Of a stretch of DNA of 64,000 nt, positions 18,346 to 26,586 are shown one piece after another. This stretch comes from Mucilaginibacter sp. Bleaf8 (GTDB lineage: Bacteria; Bacteroidota; Bacteroidia; Sphingobacteriales; Sphingobacteriaceae): assembly GCF_018390515.1 (NCBI RefSeq), contig NZ_JAHBBK010000001.1, positions 1,860,001 through 1,924,000 of the forward strand. The letters run 5' to 3'. Position numbers and translations under genes: made by a program. Below the pieces are notes generated by a model. That model worked only from the letters and a program-made list of their open reading frames with translations, made no database searches and had not been told where the DNA came from. Each line of letters begins with the position of its first letter. Position 1 is the stretch's first letter.

Positions 18346-20841
18346 TTATTGCACCATAAACACGGCGTTACTAAACAACAACTTGCCGTTTTCCCAAAAG
18401 CTGCGGAACAGCGGATCGTCGGTCAGGTACACAACCGAACCACGGCCCATTGATTGTACGCCAAACAGCAAACCGCTGTTCAGTTTTTCTTTAGCTTTTT
18501 GGCCGGCAAAGCCGGTGGTATAACTGTCTTTTTTTAATACACCTACATTCCAGCCGTTATCGCCCAGGTAGTCGTACACATCGGTGCTTAGTTTAAGGCT
18601 GTAATAATAATTGGGGAAACCATAACCCAGCGGATGCGTGTTATCCAGGTACACTTTGTATATAGCGCCAGGGATATTGTACCTGATACTTTCGCGGTCG
18701 CGCGTATCATAAGGCTTCAACTCAGTAGCTTTACCTGATGCTTTTTCATCCTTCTTATCGTCTTTGGTTTTTAAGGCATAGCCTTCTTTTTTATTAGCGA
18801 GTTGTGCCACGGCATTTTCCATGGCGATGAGCCTGCCGCCTTCCTGTACCCAATTTTGCAGGCGTTCGCCAGCCAAGTCATCATAATAACCATCGGGTGC
18901 AATAACCACATCAAAATCGCTCAGTTTAACCCGGTTTAAATCCCGATAGCGCACCAGGCTAATTGGGTAACCAACCTGTTGTTCAAAAAAGTGCCAAACC
19001 TCGCCCATGGCATTGGCCGATACGCCCTCGCCGGTGAGCAGCATTACTTTAGGTTTTTGAATGTAACGCACCGCGCCCGACCCTAAGTCGGCACCCTTAT
19101 CCACAAAACCACTGCTAAGCGGTATCAGCGTACGGCCGTATTGGGCGGCCAGATGGTTGATCATCCGGTCAAAATCGGCCACACGGTTGCCCGAGCGGGT
19201 AATAATGAGCGAACCGGCCGTAAACTTTTTACCGGCAGCATCAAACGGCGTTACGCTGTAGCGTACTTTGATGTTTTTGTTCAGCAAGGCGGCCAGAAAC
19301 TTCACATCCTGTACCGACTGCCAGGGAGCCACATAAGCATAAGCTTGTGTAGCTACTGTACTCACCGCTGTAGCTGCCGGTTGCGTTGTGCTCGGCTTAA
19401 CCGACTCGGTTAAAGCATAAGCCCTTAAACCATAGGCATATGGTAAAGACCATGCCGTAATATCGTATGTATTGGAATCAGTTACCAATGTTTTGGGTTC
19501 CAGCAATACGTTCAGCAAAACGGCTTTGGGCTGATAGGCATTTACCACCAAATCATTAGCGTTTACAGTGTAGCTCTCTGTTTTACCGGTAAAGTAGTTG
19601 TAGCCGTTTACCTTGCGGCTTACCCCGTAGCCGTACTGAATCTTGTTTTGATCGAGCACCTGAACCAAAGCCTTTAGTTTGTCGGCATTATCATTACGGA
19701 TGATATAAGTTTTGTAAGTGCCCGGCGGGTTGCTGCGGCTGTTGTCAAAATACTTTTTAAACTCGCTCAATACGCGGTCGGCATGGGCGGAGGCCGTTTC
19801 AATAGTGCTTAAACTGTTGGAAAGATGATGTGCAATACGATCGGCCAACGTTAAAGTATCGCCGCTGCTGGTTACTACGGCCAGGCCACCGGCCGAGTGC
19901 CCGCCCTGCTCATAGGTCATGCCGATGGAGCCATTGTAAATGGGATACGTATCGCCGTAAGACGGGTAAAGCAAATCAAACTCTTCTTTAGTAAAATACA
20001 TCCAGCCGTTCTGGTCAAAGTATTTGGCGTTGTTTTTACCGATGGTGGTTTGAAATTCGCGCTGCCACGCAGTAATATCTTTATGAAAAGGCTCGGCAGC
20101 GGGGGCAAAATAATAGGGATTGTTATAGCCCTGTTCATGAAAATCAACATGAATTTGCGGCAGCCACTGGTTATATAAAGCAACACGGGTTTGCACTTCT
20201 TTTTGCGTTTGCCAGGCCCAATCGCGGTTCAGGTCAAAATAGTAGTGATTGGTGCGTCCGCCTGGCCAGGGTTCCATATGCTCACGCGAAGCCGGATCGG
20301 CATCGGGAACGGCACCGCGGGTTTGGTTATAAAAGTTAACATAGCGGTCGCGCCCGTCGGGGTTCATACACGGGTCAATAACCACCAGGGTATTCTTTAA
20401 CCAGGGTTGCGTGCGGGTGTTGGCCGGGTTCACCATATCATACAAGGCCTGCATGGCGGTTTCGCTTGAACTGGGTTCGTTGCCATGCACATTATAGCTC
20501 AGCCAAACAATTGCCGGGGCGTTGCTGAGCGTAGCCGGACTGTTGCTTAAGCCAGCCAGGTACAGGTTATGCTTGCGGATATCCTCCAGCCGGTATATAT
20601 TTTCCTGCGACCCTATAAAGGCTACCATCAGCGGGCGGCCCTCATTGGTAGTGCCGTACTGTACCAGCTTTACATTCTTGGCATTTTGAGCTACATACTT
20701 AAAGTACTCGGCAATACGGTAATGGTAGGTAAACTGGTTGCCCAGCGGATAGCCCAAAAACTGGGAAGGCGATTGTAAACTTTGAGCGAATGCCGTATAA
20801 ATACAGCTAAAAGCAAGGAATAAGGCGTAAAATTTTTTCAT
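18346..20841 (-). CDS. exported M14-family zinc carboxypeptidase-like protein
   Basis: 831 aa. Signal peptide 1-20 (YTAFAQS). The peptidase M14 domain spans about 30-370. Zinc ligands are visible as His119 and Glu122 in NVHGNEPSSSE and His235 in VDFHEQG; the catalytic Glu is probably Glu311 in MTYEQGGHSAGG. It also has the substrate-carboxylate region PCMNPDGRDRY and LNRDWAWQ. The C-terminal 450 residues include a Rossmann-like segment (KPKVMLLTGEGVSANAMGEV ... FDVVIAPDGYYDD) resembling a class I glutamine amidotransferase fold, a known accessory in this subfamily. It is probably periplasmic or secreted and trims peptides. Monocistronic. Confidence 0.92.
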   Translation of the reverse strand: MKKFYALFLAFSCIYTAFAQSLQSPSQFLGYPLGNQFTYHYRIAEYFKYVAQNAKNVKLVQYGTTNEGRPLMVAFIGSQENIYRLEDIRKHNLYLAGLSNSPATLSNAPAIVWLSYNVHGNEPSSSETAMQALYDMVNPANTRTQPWLKNTLVVIDPCMNPDGRDRYVNFYNQTRGAVPDADPASREHMEPWPGGRTNHYYFDLNRDWAWQTQKEVQTRVALYNQWLPQIHVDFHEQGYNNPYYFAPAAEPFHKDITAWQREFQTTIGKNNAKYFDQNGWMYFTKEEFDLLYPSYGDTYPIYNGSIGMTYEQGGHSAGGLAVVTSSGDTLTLADRIAHHLSNSLSTIETASAHADRVLSEFKKYFDNSRSNPPGTYKTYIIRNDNADKLKALVQVLDQNKIQYGYGVSRKVNGYNYFTGKTESYTVNANDLVVNAYQPKAVLLNVLLEPKTLVTDSNTYDITAWSLPYAYGLRAYALTESVKPSTTQPAATAVSTVATQAYAYVAPWQSVQDVKFLAALLNKNIKVRYSVTPFDAAGKKFTAGSLIITRSGNRVADFDRMINHLAAQYGRTLIPLSSGFVDKGADLGSGAVRYIQKPKVMLLTGEGVSANAMGEVWHFFEQQVGYPISLVRYRDLNRVKLSDFDVVIAPDGYYDDLAGERLQNWVQEGGRLIAMENAVAQLANKKEGYALKTKDDKKDEKASGKATELKPYDTRDRESIRYNIPGAIYKVYLDNTHPLGYGFPNYYYSLKLSTDVYDYLGDNGWNVGVLKKDSYTTGFAGQKAKEKLNSGLLFGVQSMGRGSVVYLTDDPLFRSFWENGKLLFSNAVFMVQ

Positions 20842-20935
20842 TTGTTAAGGTACTCGCTAAGCTACTAAACATTACCGGCAAACCCTATCCCAGCCTAATT
20901 AATTTAGAAAAATGCCATTATTTTTAGTATATTAA

Positions 20936-20943
20936 TACCTTTG
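20936..20943 (+). promoter_or_regulatory. candidate recQ -7 box
   Basis: TACCTTTG, an exact TAnnTTTG match, 10 bases before the ATG at 20954. No TTG sits at the right distance upstream, so the promoter is only half-supported. A very short leader is predicted. Confidence 0.4.
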
Positions 20944-20953
20944 TTTGCATACC

Positions 20954-23101
20954 ATGACACCCTTACAGGCACTACATAAATACTACGGTTATACCCGGTT
21001 CAGGCACCAGCAGGAAGCCATTATACAGCAAATATTAAATGGCGGCGATGCCATGGTGCTAATGCCCACCGGTGGTGGCAAGTCCCTTTGTTACCAGCTA
21101 CCTGCTGTGTTACTGCCTGGTTTAACCATCGTGATATCACCGCTTATTGCGCTGATGAAAGACCAGGTAGATGCCCTGAACATTAACGGTATCCCGGCGG
21201 CTTACTTAAACTCTACCCAAAGCAGCGATGAACAGCAAAATATCATCAGCCGGTTACGTTCGGGCGATATCAAATTGTTGTACCTGGCACCCGAGCGGTT
21301 GTTTAGCTCCGAAAGCCGTTTGGTGGCGTTTTTAAAAACGTTGCCGGTAAGTTTGATTGCCATTGACGAAGCACACTGTATATCACACTGGGGGCACGAT
21401 TTCAGGCCCGAGTACCTGATGCTGGCCCACTTTAAAACGGAGTTCCCCAAAACGCCGGTTATCGCCTTAACAGCAACGGCCGATAAAGTTACCCGCGAGG
21501 ATATTAAAGCAAAGCTGGCACTGGCAAACCCTGCCGAATTTGTATCCTCCTTTAACCGGCCCAACATCAGTTACCGCGTAGCACCTAAAAAGAACAGCTA
21601 CCAGCAGCTGCTCAGCTTTTTGGATTCGCGTAAGGATGATTCGGGTATTATTTACTGCCTGTCCCGTAGCTCAACCGAAGATTTGGCGAGCGATTTGAAA
21701 GCACAGGGCTACCAGGCGGAGGCCTATCATGCGGGGTTGGACAATGATACCAAAGCCCGTAACCAGGAAAGGTTTTTGCGCGATGAGATCAAGATTATGG
21801 TGGCTACCATTGCCTTTGGTATGGGCATCAACAAATCGAACGTGCGGTACGTGGTACATTACGATCTACCCAAAAACATTGAAGGCTATTACCAGGAAAC
21901 CGGCCGTGCCGGGCGCGATGGCTTGCCGTCAGAAGCGCTGCTGTTCTTTTCGGCTGGCGATGCATTCAAGTTACAGCGTTTTGCGCGCGTGGATGGTAAT
22001 GAAGAGCAAAGCCGCATCATGCTCAAAAAGCTGGATGATATGGTAAAATACTGCCAGTTGCAAACCTGTCGTCGCCAATATTTGATGCATTACTTTAACG
22101 AGCCTTTTCCCGATCATTGCGGCTCGTGTGATGTTTGCCTCACTGAGTTTAAGAAGATCGACGGTACCATTATCGCCCAAAAAGCCCTATCGGCCGTAGT
22201 CCGTTTAAATCAGCGCTTTGGCACTACGTATGTGATCGACTTATTGCGCGGATCCAAAAGTGAAAAGATACGCGATGAGCATAAACAACTGAAAACCTAT
22301 GGCATTGGTGCCGACATCAGCAAGGCCGACTGGCAGCGCTATATCGGTCAGTTACTATTGCAAGGCTACTTGCAGGTTACAGATGATGCTTACCCGGTAC
22401 TGAAACTAACTGAAAGCAGCGAGGCGGTACTAAAAGGCCAGCAAAAAGTAGAATTTACCCAGGCCGAAGAAGTTGAAGTTGCGGAAGAAATTCAAACCCC
22501 GGTTTATGAAGCCGGCTTGCTGCAGGAATTAAAGACTATTCGCTTTAACCTGGCCATGAATGAGAACGTCCCCCCTTACATCATCCTGTCCGACGCTACC
22601 CTGCTCGAAATGGCCACCTACCTGCCGCAAACCTTGCAGGAGCTGGGCCGCATATCCGGCTTTGGCGAGGTGAAACTGAAACGCTATGGCGATGCATTTT
22701 TGCAACCGGTGGCAAGCTACTGCCGTCAGCACAACCTCAGCTCGCAGATGAGCAGTAAGCGAGCAAAAGCTACCTCATCCAAACCGAAAGCCAGCAGACC
22801 ATCCAGCGGTAATACGCAGCGCGAAAGCTTTGAGCTGTACCAAGCAGGTAAAAGCATTGCCGAGATCGCCGCACTGCGCAGCCTATCAACCACTACTATT
22901 GAAAGCCACCTGTGCAGCTTTATACAAACCGGTGAAATGGAGGTGACCCAGATGGTAGCCCAACAAAAAATACCCGCCATACAAAACGCTATTGACAGCT
23001 ACGGTGCCGACCGCTTAGCTCCTTTAAAGGAAGTTTTGGGCGATGGGTATAGCTATGCGGAAATTAAGGCAGTAGTGAGTTGGATGAAGCGGGAGGGTTA
23101 A
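20954..23101 (+). CDS. recQ: RecQ ATP-dependent DNA helicase with C-terminal HTH
   Basis: 715 aa from ATG 20954 (MTPLQALHKYYGYTRFRHQQ); an upstream TTG in frame is less likely. It unwinds DNA 3'-5' in recombination and repair. Motif I MPTGGGKSLCYQLP, motif II IDEAHCISHWGHDFRPEY, motif VI QETGRAGRDGLPSEAL. A zinc-binding/RQC region with C-x-x-C residues follows (CQLQTCRRQYLMHYF, DHCGSCDVC), then HRDC (LLQELKTIRFNLA), then a basic linker and an HTH_40-type domain (ELYQAGKSIAEIAALRSLS ... GYSYAEIKAVVSWMKREG). The last module is typical of Bacteroidota RecQ. A decayed copy of its final coding part lies at 24025-24118. Confidence 0.97.
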   Translation: MTPLQALHKYYGYTRFRHQQEAIIQQILNGGDAMVLMPTGGGKSLCYQLPAVLLPGLTIVISPLIALMKDQVDALNINGIPAAYLNSTQSSDEQQNIISRLRSGDIKLLYLAPERLFSSESRLVAFLKTLPVSLIAIDEAHCISHWGHDFRPEYLMLAHFKTEFPKTPVIALTATADKVTREDIKAKLALANPAEFVSSFNRPNISYRVAPKKNSYQQLLSFLDSRKDDSGIIYCLSRSSTEDLASDLKAQGYQAEAYHAGLDNDTKARNQERFLRDEIKIMVATIAFGMGINKSNVRYVVHYDLPKNIEGYYQETGRAGRDGLPSEALLFFSAGDAFKLQRFARVDGNEEQSRIMLKKLDDMVKYCQLQTCRRQYLMHYFNEPFPDHCGSCDVCLTEFKKIDGTIIAQKALSAVVRLNQRFGTTYVIDLLRGSKSEKIRDEHKQLKTYGIGADISKADWQRYIGQLLLQGYLQVTDDAYPVLKLTESSEAVLKGQQKVEFTQAEEVEVAEEIQTPVYEAGLLQELKTIRFNLAMNENVPPYIILSDATLLEMATYLPQTLQELGRISGFGEVKLKRYGDAFLQPVASYCRQHNLSSQMSSKRAKATSSKPKASRPSSGNTQRESFELYQAGKSIAEIAALRSLSTTTIESHLCSFIQTGEMEVTQMVAQQKIPAIQNAIDSYGADRLAPLKEVLGDGYSYAEIKAVVSWMKREG
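22997..23099 (+). repeat. recQ 3'-end copy 1 (intact, direct repeat)
   Basis: The last 34 or so codons of recQ. This stretch is repeated, degenerate, at 24025-24118. The longest identical block is TATGCGGAAATTAAGGC (23054-23070 and 24076-24092); AAGCGGGAGGG is also shared (23087-23097 and 24108-24118). Confidence 0.85.
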
Positions 23102-23160
23102 CGATTTCACGCTTTTTAATAAGTAAATAAAAAGATAACACAAACCTTTCAACCTTCAAA

Positions 23161-24024
23161 ATGCCGAGCATGACTGCCAAACAGATCTTATTATCCTTAA
23201 TTATAGTATGCTGCTGCCTTACTTTTGCCACCGCACAGCAATCACATTATAAAGTTTATGCTATCGGGTTTGCACGTTCCGGCTATCCATTTATGGAAGC
23301 TGATTGGGCGGCCGGAGCATCTAAAGCTAAACACTTGGATATCACTTTTTCTATCTGGTTGATTAAAGGTGATAAAGGGCGGAATATTTTAGTTGATGCC
23401 GGTTTCTATAACGACACAAAAGAAGCCAAAGAATTTCAGCTTACAGAATATACACGTCCGGACTCTGCCCTAAGAAAGCTTAATGTTAAACCGGAGGATA
23501 TTACAGATATCATTATCAGCCACCCGCATTGGGACCATATTGATGGTATAGATTTATTTCCGAAAGCGCATTTCTGGATGCAAAAGGAAGATTACAACTA
23601 CTTTGTTGGCCAAGCCTGGCAAACACCTAAGGATACCGGCGGATTCATAGAACGGAATGTAAGAAAACTACTGGAACTCAACCTTAACGGAAGACTGACG
23701 CTAATTAATGGTGATAATAAAGAAATTATGCCTGGTATCCGGGTATTTACAGGCTCCAAACACACCTATGCATCACAATACACATTAGTAAATACCGGAA
23801 CAAATCGGATAATATTGGCATCCGATAATGTATGGATTTATGCCAATATAGTTCAAATGCTACCACCGGTGAGTGGTGGCACGCTGAGCCCAACCGGTTA
23901 TATCAATGCAATGAAGCGAATGAAAAGCATGGTTTCAGATATACGATATATTATACCGGGACATGATGGAAAAGTATTTCAAAAGTTCATTGAAGCCAGT
24001 CATAATATTGTTGAAATAAAGTAA
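23161..24024 (+). CDS. exported MBL-fold metallo-hydrolase
   Basis: 287 aa. A signal peptide ends near residue 26 (TFATAQQ); two closely spaced ATGs (23161, 23170) could both serve. The metal motif is complete: His121-x-His123-x-Asp125-His126 in ISHPHWDHIDGI, with later GSKHTYASQY (third His), LASDN and IPGHDG blocks. The overall pattern resembles the AHL-lactonase / N-acyl hydrolase branch, but no substrate can be named. It lies 59 bases after recQ on the same strand. It is followed immediately by a decayed copy of the recQ 3' end, so the gene is bracketed by direct repeats and may have been acquired. Confidence 0.9.
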   Translation: MPSMTAKQILLSLIIVCCCLTFATAQQSHYKVYAIGFARSGYPFMEADWAAGASKAKHLDITFSIWLIKGDKGRNILVDAGFYNDTKEAKEFQLTEYTRPDSALRKLNVKPEDITDIIISHPHWDHIDGIDLFPKAHFWMQKEDYNYFVGQAWQTPKDTGGFIERNVRKLLELNLNGRLTLINGDNKEIMPGIRVFTGSKHTYASQYTLVNTGTNRIILASDNVWIYANIVQMLPPVSGGTLSPTGYINAMKRMKSMVSDIRYIIPGHDGKVFQKFIEASHNIVEIK

Positions 24025-24118
24025 AGGCTTCGGCGCTGACCGTAAGCCCCATAAAATTGGGCAATAGGTTACAATTATGCGGAAATTAAGGCGGTGGTAG
24101 TTAAATAAAGCGGGAGGG
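24025..24118 (+). pseudogene. recQ 3'-end remnant
   Basis: It starts directly after the MBL stop. Reading frames give G-F-G-A-D-R, then (after a frame change) G-Y-N-Y-A-E-I-K-A-V-V. The recQ terminus gives S-Y-G-A-D-R and G-Y-S-Y-A-E-I-K-A-V-V in the same order and almost the same spacing. A one-base deletion separates the second block from a final AAGCGGGAGGG shared with recQ. The synonymous-type differences (GCA to GCG, GTG to GTA) show divergence rather than a fresh duplication. Confidence 0.85.
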
Positions 24119-24152
24119 GAATGAAATTTAGACCTCCTAAAATGCTCCATTT

Positions 24153-24183
24153 TGTCATTCCGAACGATAGAGAGGAATCTTAT
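24153..24183 (+). repeat. left inverted repeat of GIY-YIG unit
   Basis: Begins TGTCATTCCGAACGATAG and ends GAGGAATCTTAT. It pairs with 24619-24649 at 25 of 31 positions; five of six mismatches are transitions. It resembles the TGTCATTTCGA...GAAATCTT intergenic repeat that I recall as common in Sphingobacteria. Confidence 0.75.
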
Positions 24184-24250
24184 ACAAGCGCTTTTTCAAA
24201 CACAAGCAAATTTATGCTATTCCTTCTGAACAACAGCTTACAATCATGCT

Positions 24251-24556
24251 ATGTGGAATTATAATTTTTTCCTGTACATAACAACCAATCCGTCTAAAAC
24301 TACACTATATGTAGGTATCACGAATGATCTGCACAGGCGCTTACAAGAACATGAAGCCAACAAAGGTAAGCCGGAAACCTTTGCTGGTAGGTATTACTGT
24401 CATTGGCTTGTTTATTATGAACGCCATACCAACATTGAGCATGCAATAGCAAGAGAGAAGGAGATCAAGAAATGGCGTCGAGAGAAGAAGATAGCCTTGA
24501 TACAATCTATCAATCCAGAACTACGCTTCTTGAATAAAGAGGTAATGCCCGATTAA
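24251..24556 (+). CDS. GIY-YIG nuclease-family protein
   Basis: 101 aa, single GIY-YIG domain of the short COG2827/UPF0213 kind. It has an N-terminal strand F-F-L-Y-I-T-T-N, then T-L-Y-V-G-I-T (the GIY/YIG-equivalent), N-D-L-H-R-R-L-Q-E-H (catalytic Arg and helix), Y-Y-E-R-H, and I-E-H-A-I-A-R-E-K-E-I-K-K-W-R-R with the metal-binding Glu. There is no DNA-binding domain. Family members are predicted structure-specific endonucleases; the biological role is unsettled. It is flanked by inverted repeats and is AT-richer than its neighbours. Confidence 0.88.
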   Translation: MWNYNFFLYITTNPSKTTLYVGITNDLHRRLQEHEANKGKPETFAGRYYCHWLVYYERHTNIEHAIAREKEIKKWRREKKIALIQSINPELRFLNKEVMPD

Positions 24557-24618
24557 TAGTCTGATTCAGATTACGCCTTAACAACAAGAATGCTCTTTTT
24601 TAAGTAATGAGTTAACGT

Positions 24619-24649
24619 ATAAGATTTCTCGTTATCACTCGAAATGACA
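24619..24649 (-). repeat. right inverted repeat of GIY-YIG unit
   Basis: On the minus strand it begins TGTCATTTCGAGTGATAA and ends GAGAAATCTTAT, the counterpart of 24153-24183. Confidence 0.75.
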
Positions 24650-24673
24650 TCAGTAGTGATCAGAAGGGCAATT

Positions 24674-25480
24674 TTACTTCTTCAACTTATCCAACGATTT
24701 CTGATAAGTTTTACCCAGTTGGCCAATCATAAACTTGCGGGGCAGCAGTTTCATAAACCGGCTGCCAATGCGGTTGAGTGCGCCGGGGATATGGATAAAA
24801 TGACGATTTTGTAAGGCACCTATACCCTCTTTTGCAGCCTGGGCAACAGGCATCAGCCAGCTTTTCAGGTCATTAAACTTTTCGCCTTCGGTCATTTCTG
24901 TGGCAATGCCGCCTGGCGCATAAACCGTGAGCGAGAATTTCTTATTCTTCAGCTCGGCCGACAGGGCATTGATAAAGTTCAGGATAAAACCTTTAGTGCC
25001 CGAATATGCCGCCTGGTAGGGCACCGGGAACATGGCTGCCATGCTGGATACTACCATTAAGCCCCCCTCCTTGCCCGTTTGCTCAAAATGATTAACAAAC
25101 GCACTGGTCATACGCGATACACTCATCACATTGGTTTGCACAATACGCTCAAACTCGCTTTGTGAAAGCTCGGTGTGCGGGCCAAAGTAGGTTACACCGG
25201 CATTGAGTATGGCACCATACAAGTCCTGCCCCTGCAAGCTGAAGGCGATAAGCCGCTCTACATCATCGGGCACCGACATATCAGCCACCAGCACCTTCAC
25301 CTGTACACCGACCTGTTGCTCCAGCTCTGCCTTCAACTGGTTTAGCTTATCGGCCCGCCGGGCGGTAATCACCAGGTTTGCTTTATACTGGTGGGCTAAC
25401 TGCCTCGCCATTTCGTACCCCAAACCGGACGATGCACCGGTAACCAAAATCCATTTATTGTTAAAATCAAGCGGCTTCAC
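24674..25480 (-). CDS. short-chain dehydrogenase/reductase
   Basis: 268 aa classical SDR with an NAD(P)-binding Rossmann fold. Cofactor motif TGASSGLG (14-21), ITARRADKL where Arg41-Arg42 favours NADP, structural NAG at 93-95, catalytic Ser near 145-146, and YxxxK as Tyr159/Lys163. C-terminal residues are basic (KLLPRKFM), and the overall pattern is like DltE/YqjQ-type SDRs. The start is GTG at 25480 (M-K-P-L-D-F); a -7-like TAGATTTG ends 5 bases upstream, suggesting a leaderless transcript. Substrate unknown. Monocistronic. Confidence 0.92.
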   Translation of the reverse strand: MKPLDFNNKWILVTGASSGLGYEMARQLAHQYKANLVITARRADKLNQLKAELEQQVGVQVKVLVADMSVPDDVERLIAFSLQGQDLYGAILNAGVTYFGPHTELSQSEFERIVQTNVMSVSRMTSAFVNHFEQTGKEGGLMVVSSMAAMFPVPYQAAYSGTKGFILNFINALSAELKNKKFSLTVYAPGGIATEMTEGEKFNDLKSWLMPVAQAAKEGIGALQNRHFIHIPGALNRIGSRFMKLLPRKFMIGQLGKTYQKSLDKLKK

Positions 25481-25485
25481 GGTGC

Positions 25486-25520
25486 CAAATCTACTGTTTA
25501 AAAGTTGTATTCTGTGGCAA
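25486..25520 (-). promoter_or_regulatory. candidate SDR promoter, leaderless
   Basis: Minus strand: TTG (25520-25518), a 24-base spacer (slightly long), then TAGATTTG (25493-25486), 5 bases from the GTG start. Confidence 0.4.
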
Positions 25521-25615
25521 ATCCTTTCAATTTGCTAACGCTGTAGCCTGCATTGCCAGGTAACTTTCGATATAGTTTTTAGCTGCTTTTTAACCTTTAC
25601 TTTAATCAAGTCCAT

Positions 25616-25623
25616 TATATTTG
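25616..25623 (+). promoter_or_regulatory. candidate -7 box of EEP-family gene
   Basis: TATATTTG, an exact TAnnTTTG match, 27 bases before the ATG at 25651. No TTG at the expected distance. Confidence 0.4.
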
Positions 25624-25650
25624 GCCGCTATATACTCAATACTGTACCGT

Positions 25651-26490
25651 ATGAAATTTAAAAATTACACGCTGCTGGCCCTACTGATGTTGCTCATTTC
25701 TGGGGTTAGCGCACAAAACTTAACTGTAGCTACCTTTAACCTCCGCATGGATAATGCCGGCGACGTAGGCAACCTTTGGACGGCCCGCGCCCCTATTGTA
25801 GCCAGCCTCATCCGCTTCCATGACTTTGATATTATGGGCACGCAGGAGGGCTTTCCCCACCAATTAAACGACATTACCACTGCTTTACCCGAATACCAGC
25901 GCTATGGCGTTGGCCGCGATGACGGGTCGGACAAAGGCGAACACTCTGCTATATTTTTCAAGAAAGACCGCTTTAAACTGCTTAATAAAGGTGATTTCTG
26001 GTTGTCGCAAACGCCCGAAAAGCCTTCATTAGGCTGGGATGCCACCTGTTGCAACCGTATCTGCTCATGGGTGCAATTGCAGGATTTGAAAAGCAAGAAG
26101 AAATTCTTTGTATTCAACGTACATTATGACCACCAGGCCATGGTAGCGCGCGAGGAAAGCAGCAAATTGATTCTGCAAAGAATTAAAATTATTGCAGGCG
26201 GCCAACCCGTAATTTTAACCGGCGACTTCAACGGCGATAACAACAGCAGCTGGTACAAACGTGTGGCTACTTCAAGTATCTTAAAAGATACTTACGAGCA
26301 AGCTGCTCACCCTTACACCAACAACGGCACCTTCAACGATTTTGGCCGCAACATTCAGAGTGATGCCATCATCGATCATATCTTCACCACATCGGCATTC
26401 AAGGTGGAGCGTTGGGGCATTCTGTCTGATAGTTATCATGGTAAGTACCCGTCAGACCATTTTCCGGTAATGACGAAGTTAACTTTCTAA
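25651..26490 (+). CDS. exported endonuclease/exonuclease/phosphatase-family hydrolase
   Basis: 279 aa from ATG 25651 (MKFKNYTLLALLMLLISGVSAQ, a signal peptide). An in-frame TTG 30 bases upstream would overlap the -7 box and is rejected. The EEP fold is clear: TFNLRMDN (Asn), MGTQEG (metal Glu), NVHYDHQ (His), LTGDFNGD (Asp/Asn pair) and the C-terminal SDHFPV (Asp-His). Exported Bacteroidota members are often annotated as endonuclease-like, but may be phosphodiesterases or sphingomyelinase-like. The exact substrate is unknown. A strong terminator follows. Confidence 0.93.
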   Translation: MKFKNYTLLALLMLLISGVSAQNLTVATFNLRMDNAGDVGNLWTARAPIVASLIRFHDFDIMGTQEGFPHQLNDITTALPEYQRYGVGRDDGSDKGEHSAIFFKKDRFKLLNKGDFWLSQTPEKPSLGWDATCCNRICSWVQLQDLKSKKKFFVFNVHYDHQAMVAREESSKLILQRIKIIAGGQPVILTGDFNGDNNSSWYKRVATSSILKDTYEQAAHPYTNNGTFNDFGRNIQSDAIIDHIFTTSAFKVERWGILSDSYHGKYPSDHFPVMTKLTF

Positions 26491-26510
26491 TTTATTTCGG
26501 CTCACAACAA

Positions 26511-26542
26511 AAAGCCCCGCTTTACAAAGCGGGGCTTTTGTT
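26511..26542 (+). terminator. terminator of EEP gene
   Basis: AAAGCCCCGC ... GCGGGGCTTTT with a small loop and trailing TTTGTTTG, 20 bases past the stop. It may also serve the minus-strand gene at 26587. Confidence 0.9.
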
Positions 26543-26586
26543 TGTATAGCAATTTGTTTGATTCATAATTAATCTATAGCTGCCTG

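Larger units (their letters stand above)
24153..24649. mobile_element. candidate GIY-YIG unit bounded by inverted repeats
   Basis: 497 bases bounded by 31-base imperfect inverted repeats (25 of 31 identical) with a single GIY-YIG ORF inside. No target-site duplication is evident. No transposase is present, so if the unit moves, the nuclease or a host function must act. It begins 35 bases after the recQ remnant. The mobile nature is inference; only the structure is seen. Confidence 0.5.

Noticed and set aside
24153..24649. Classical insertion sequence
   Set aside because: No transposase and no evident target duplication; kept only as a candidate unit bounded by inverted repeats.
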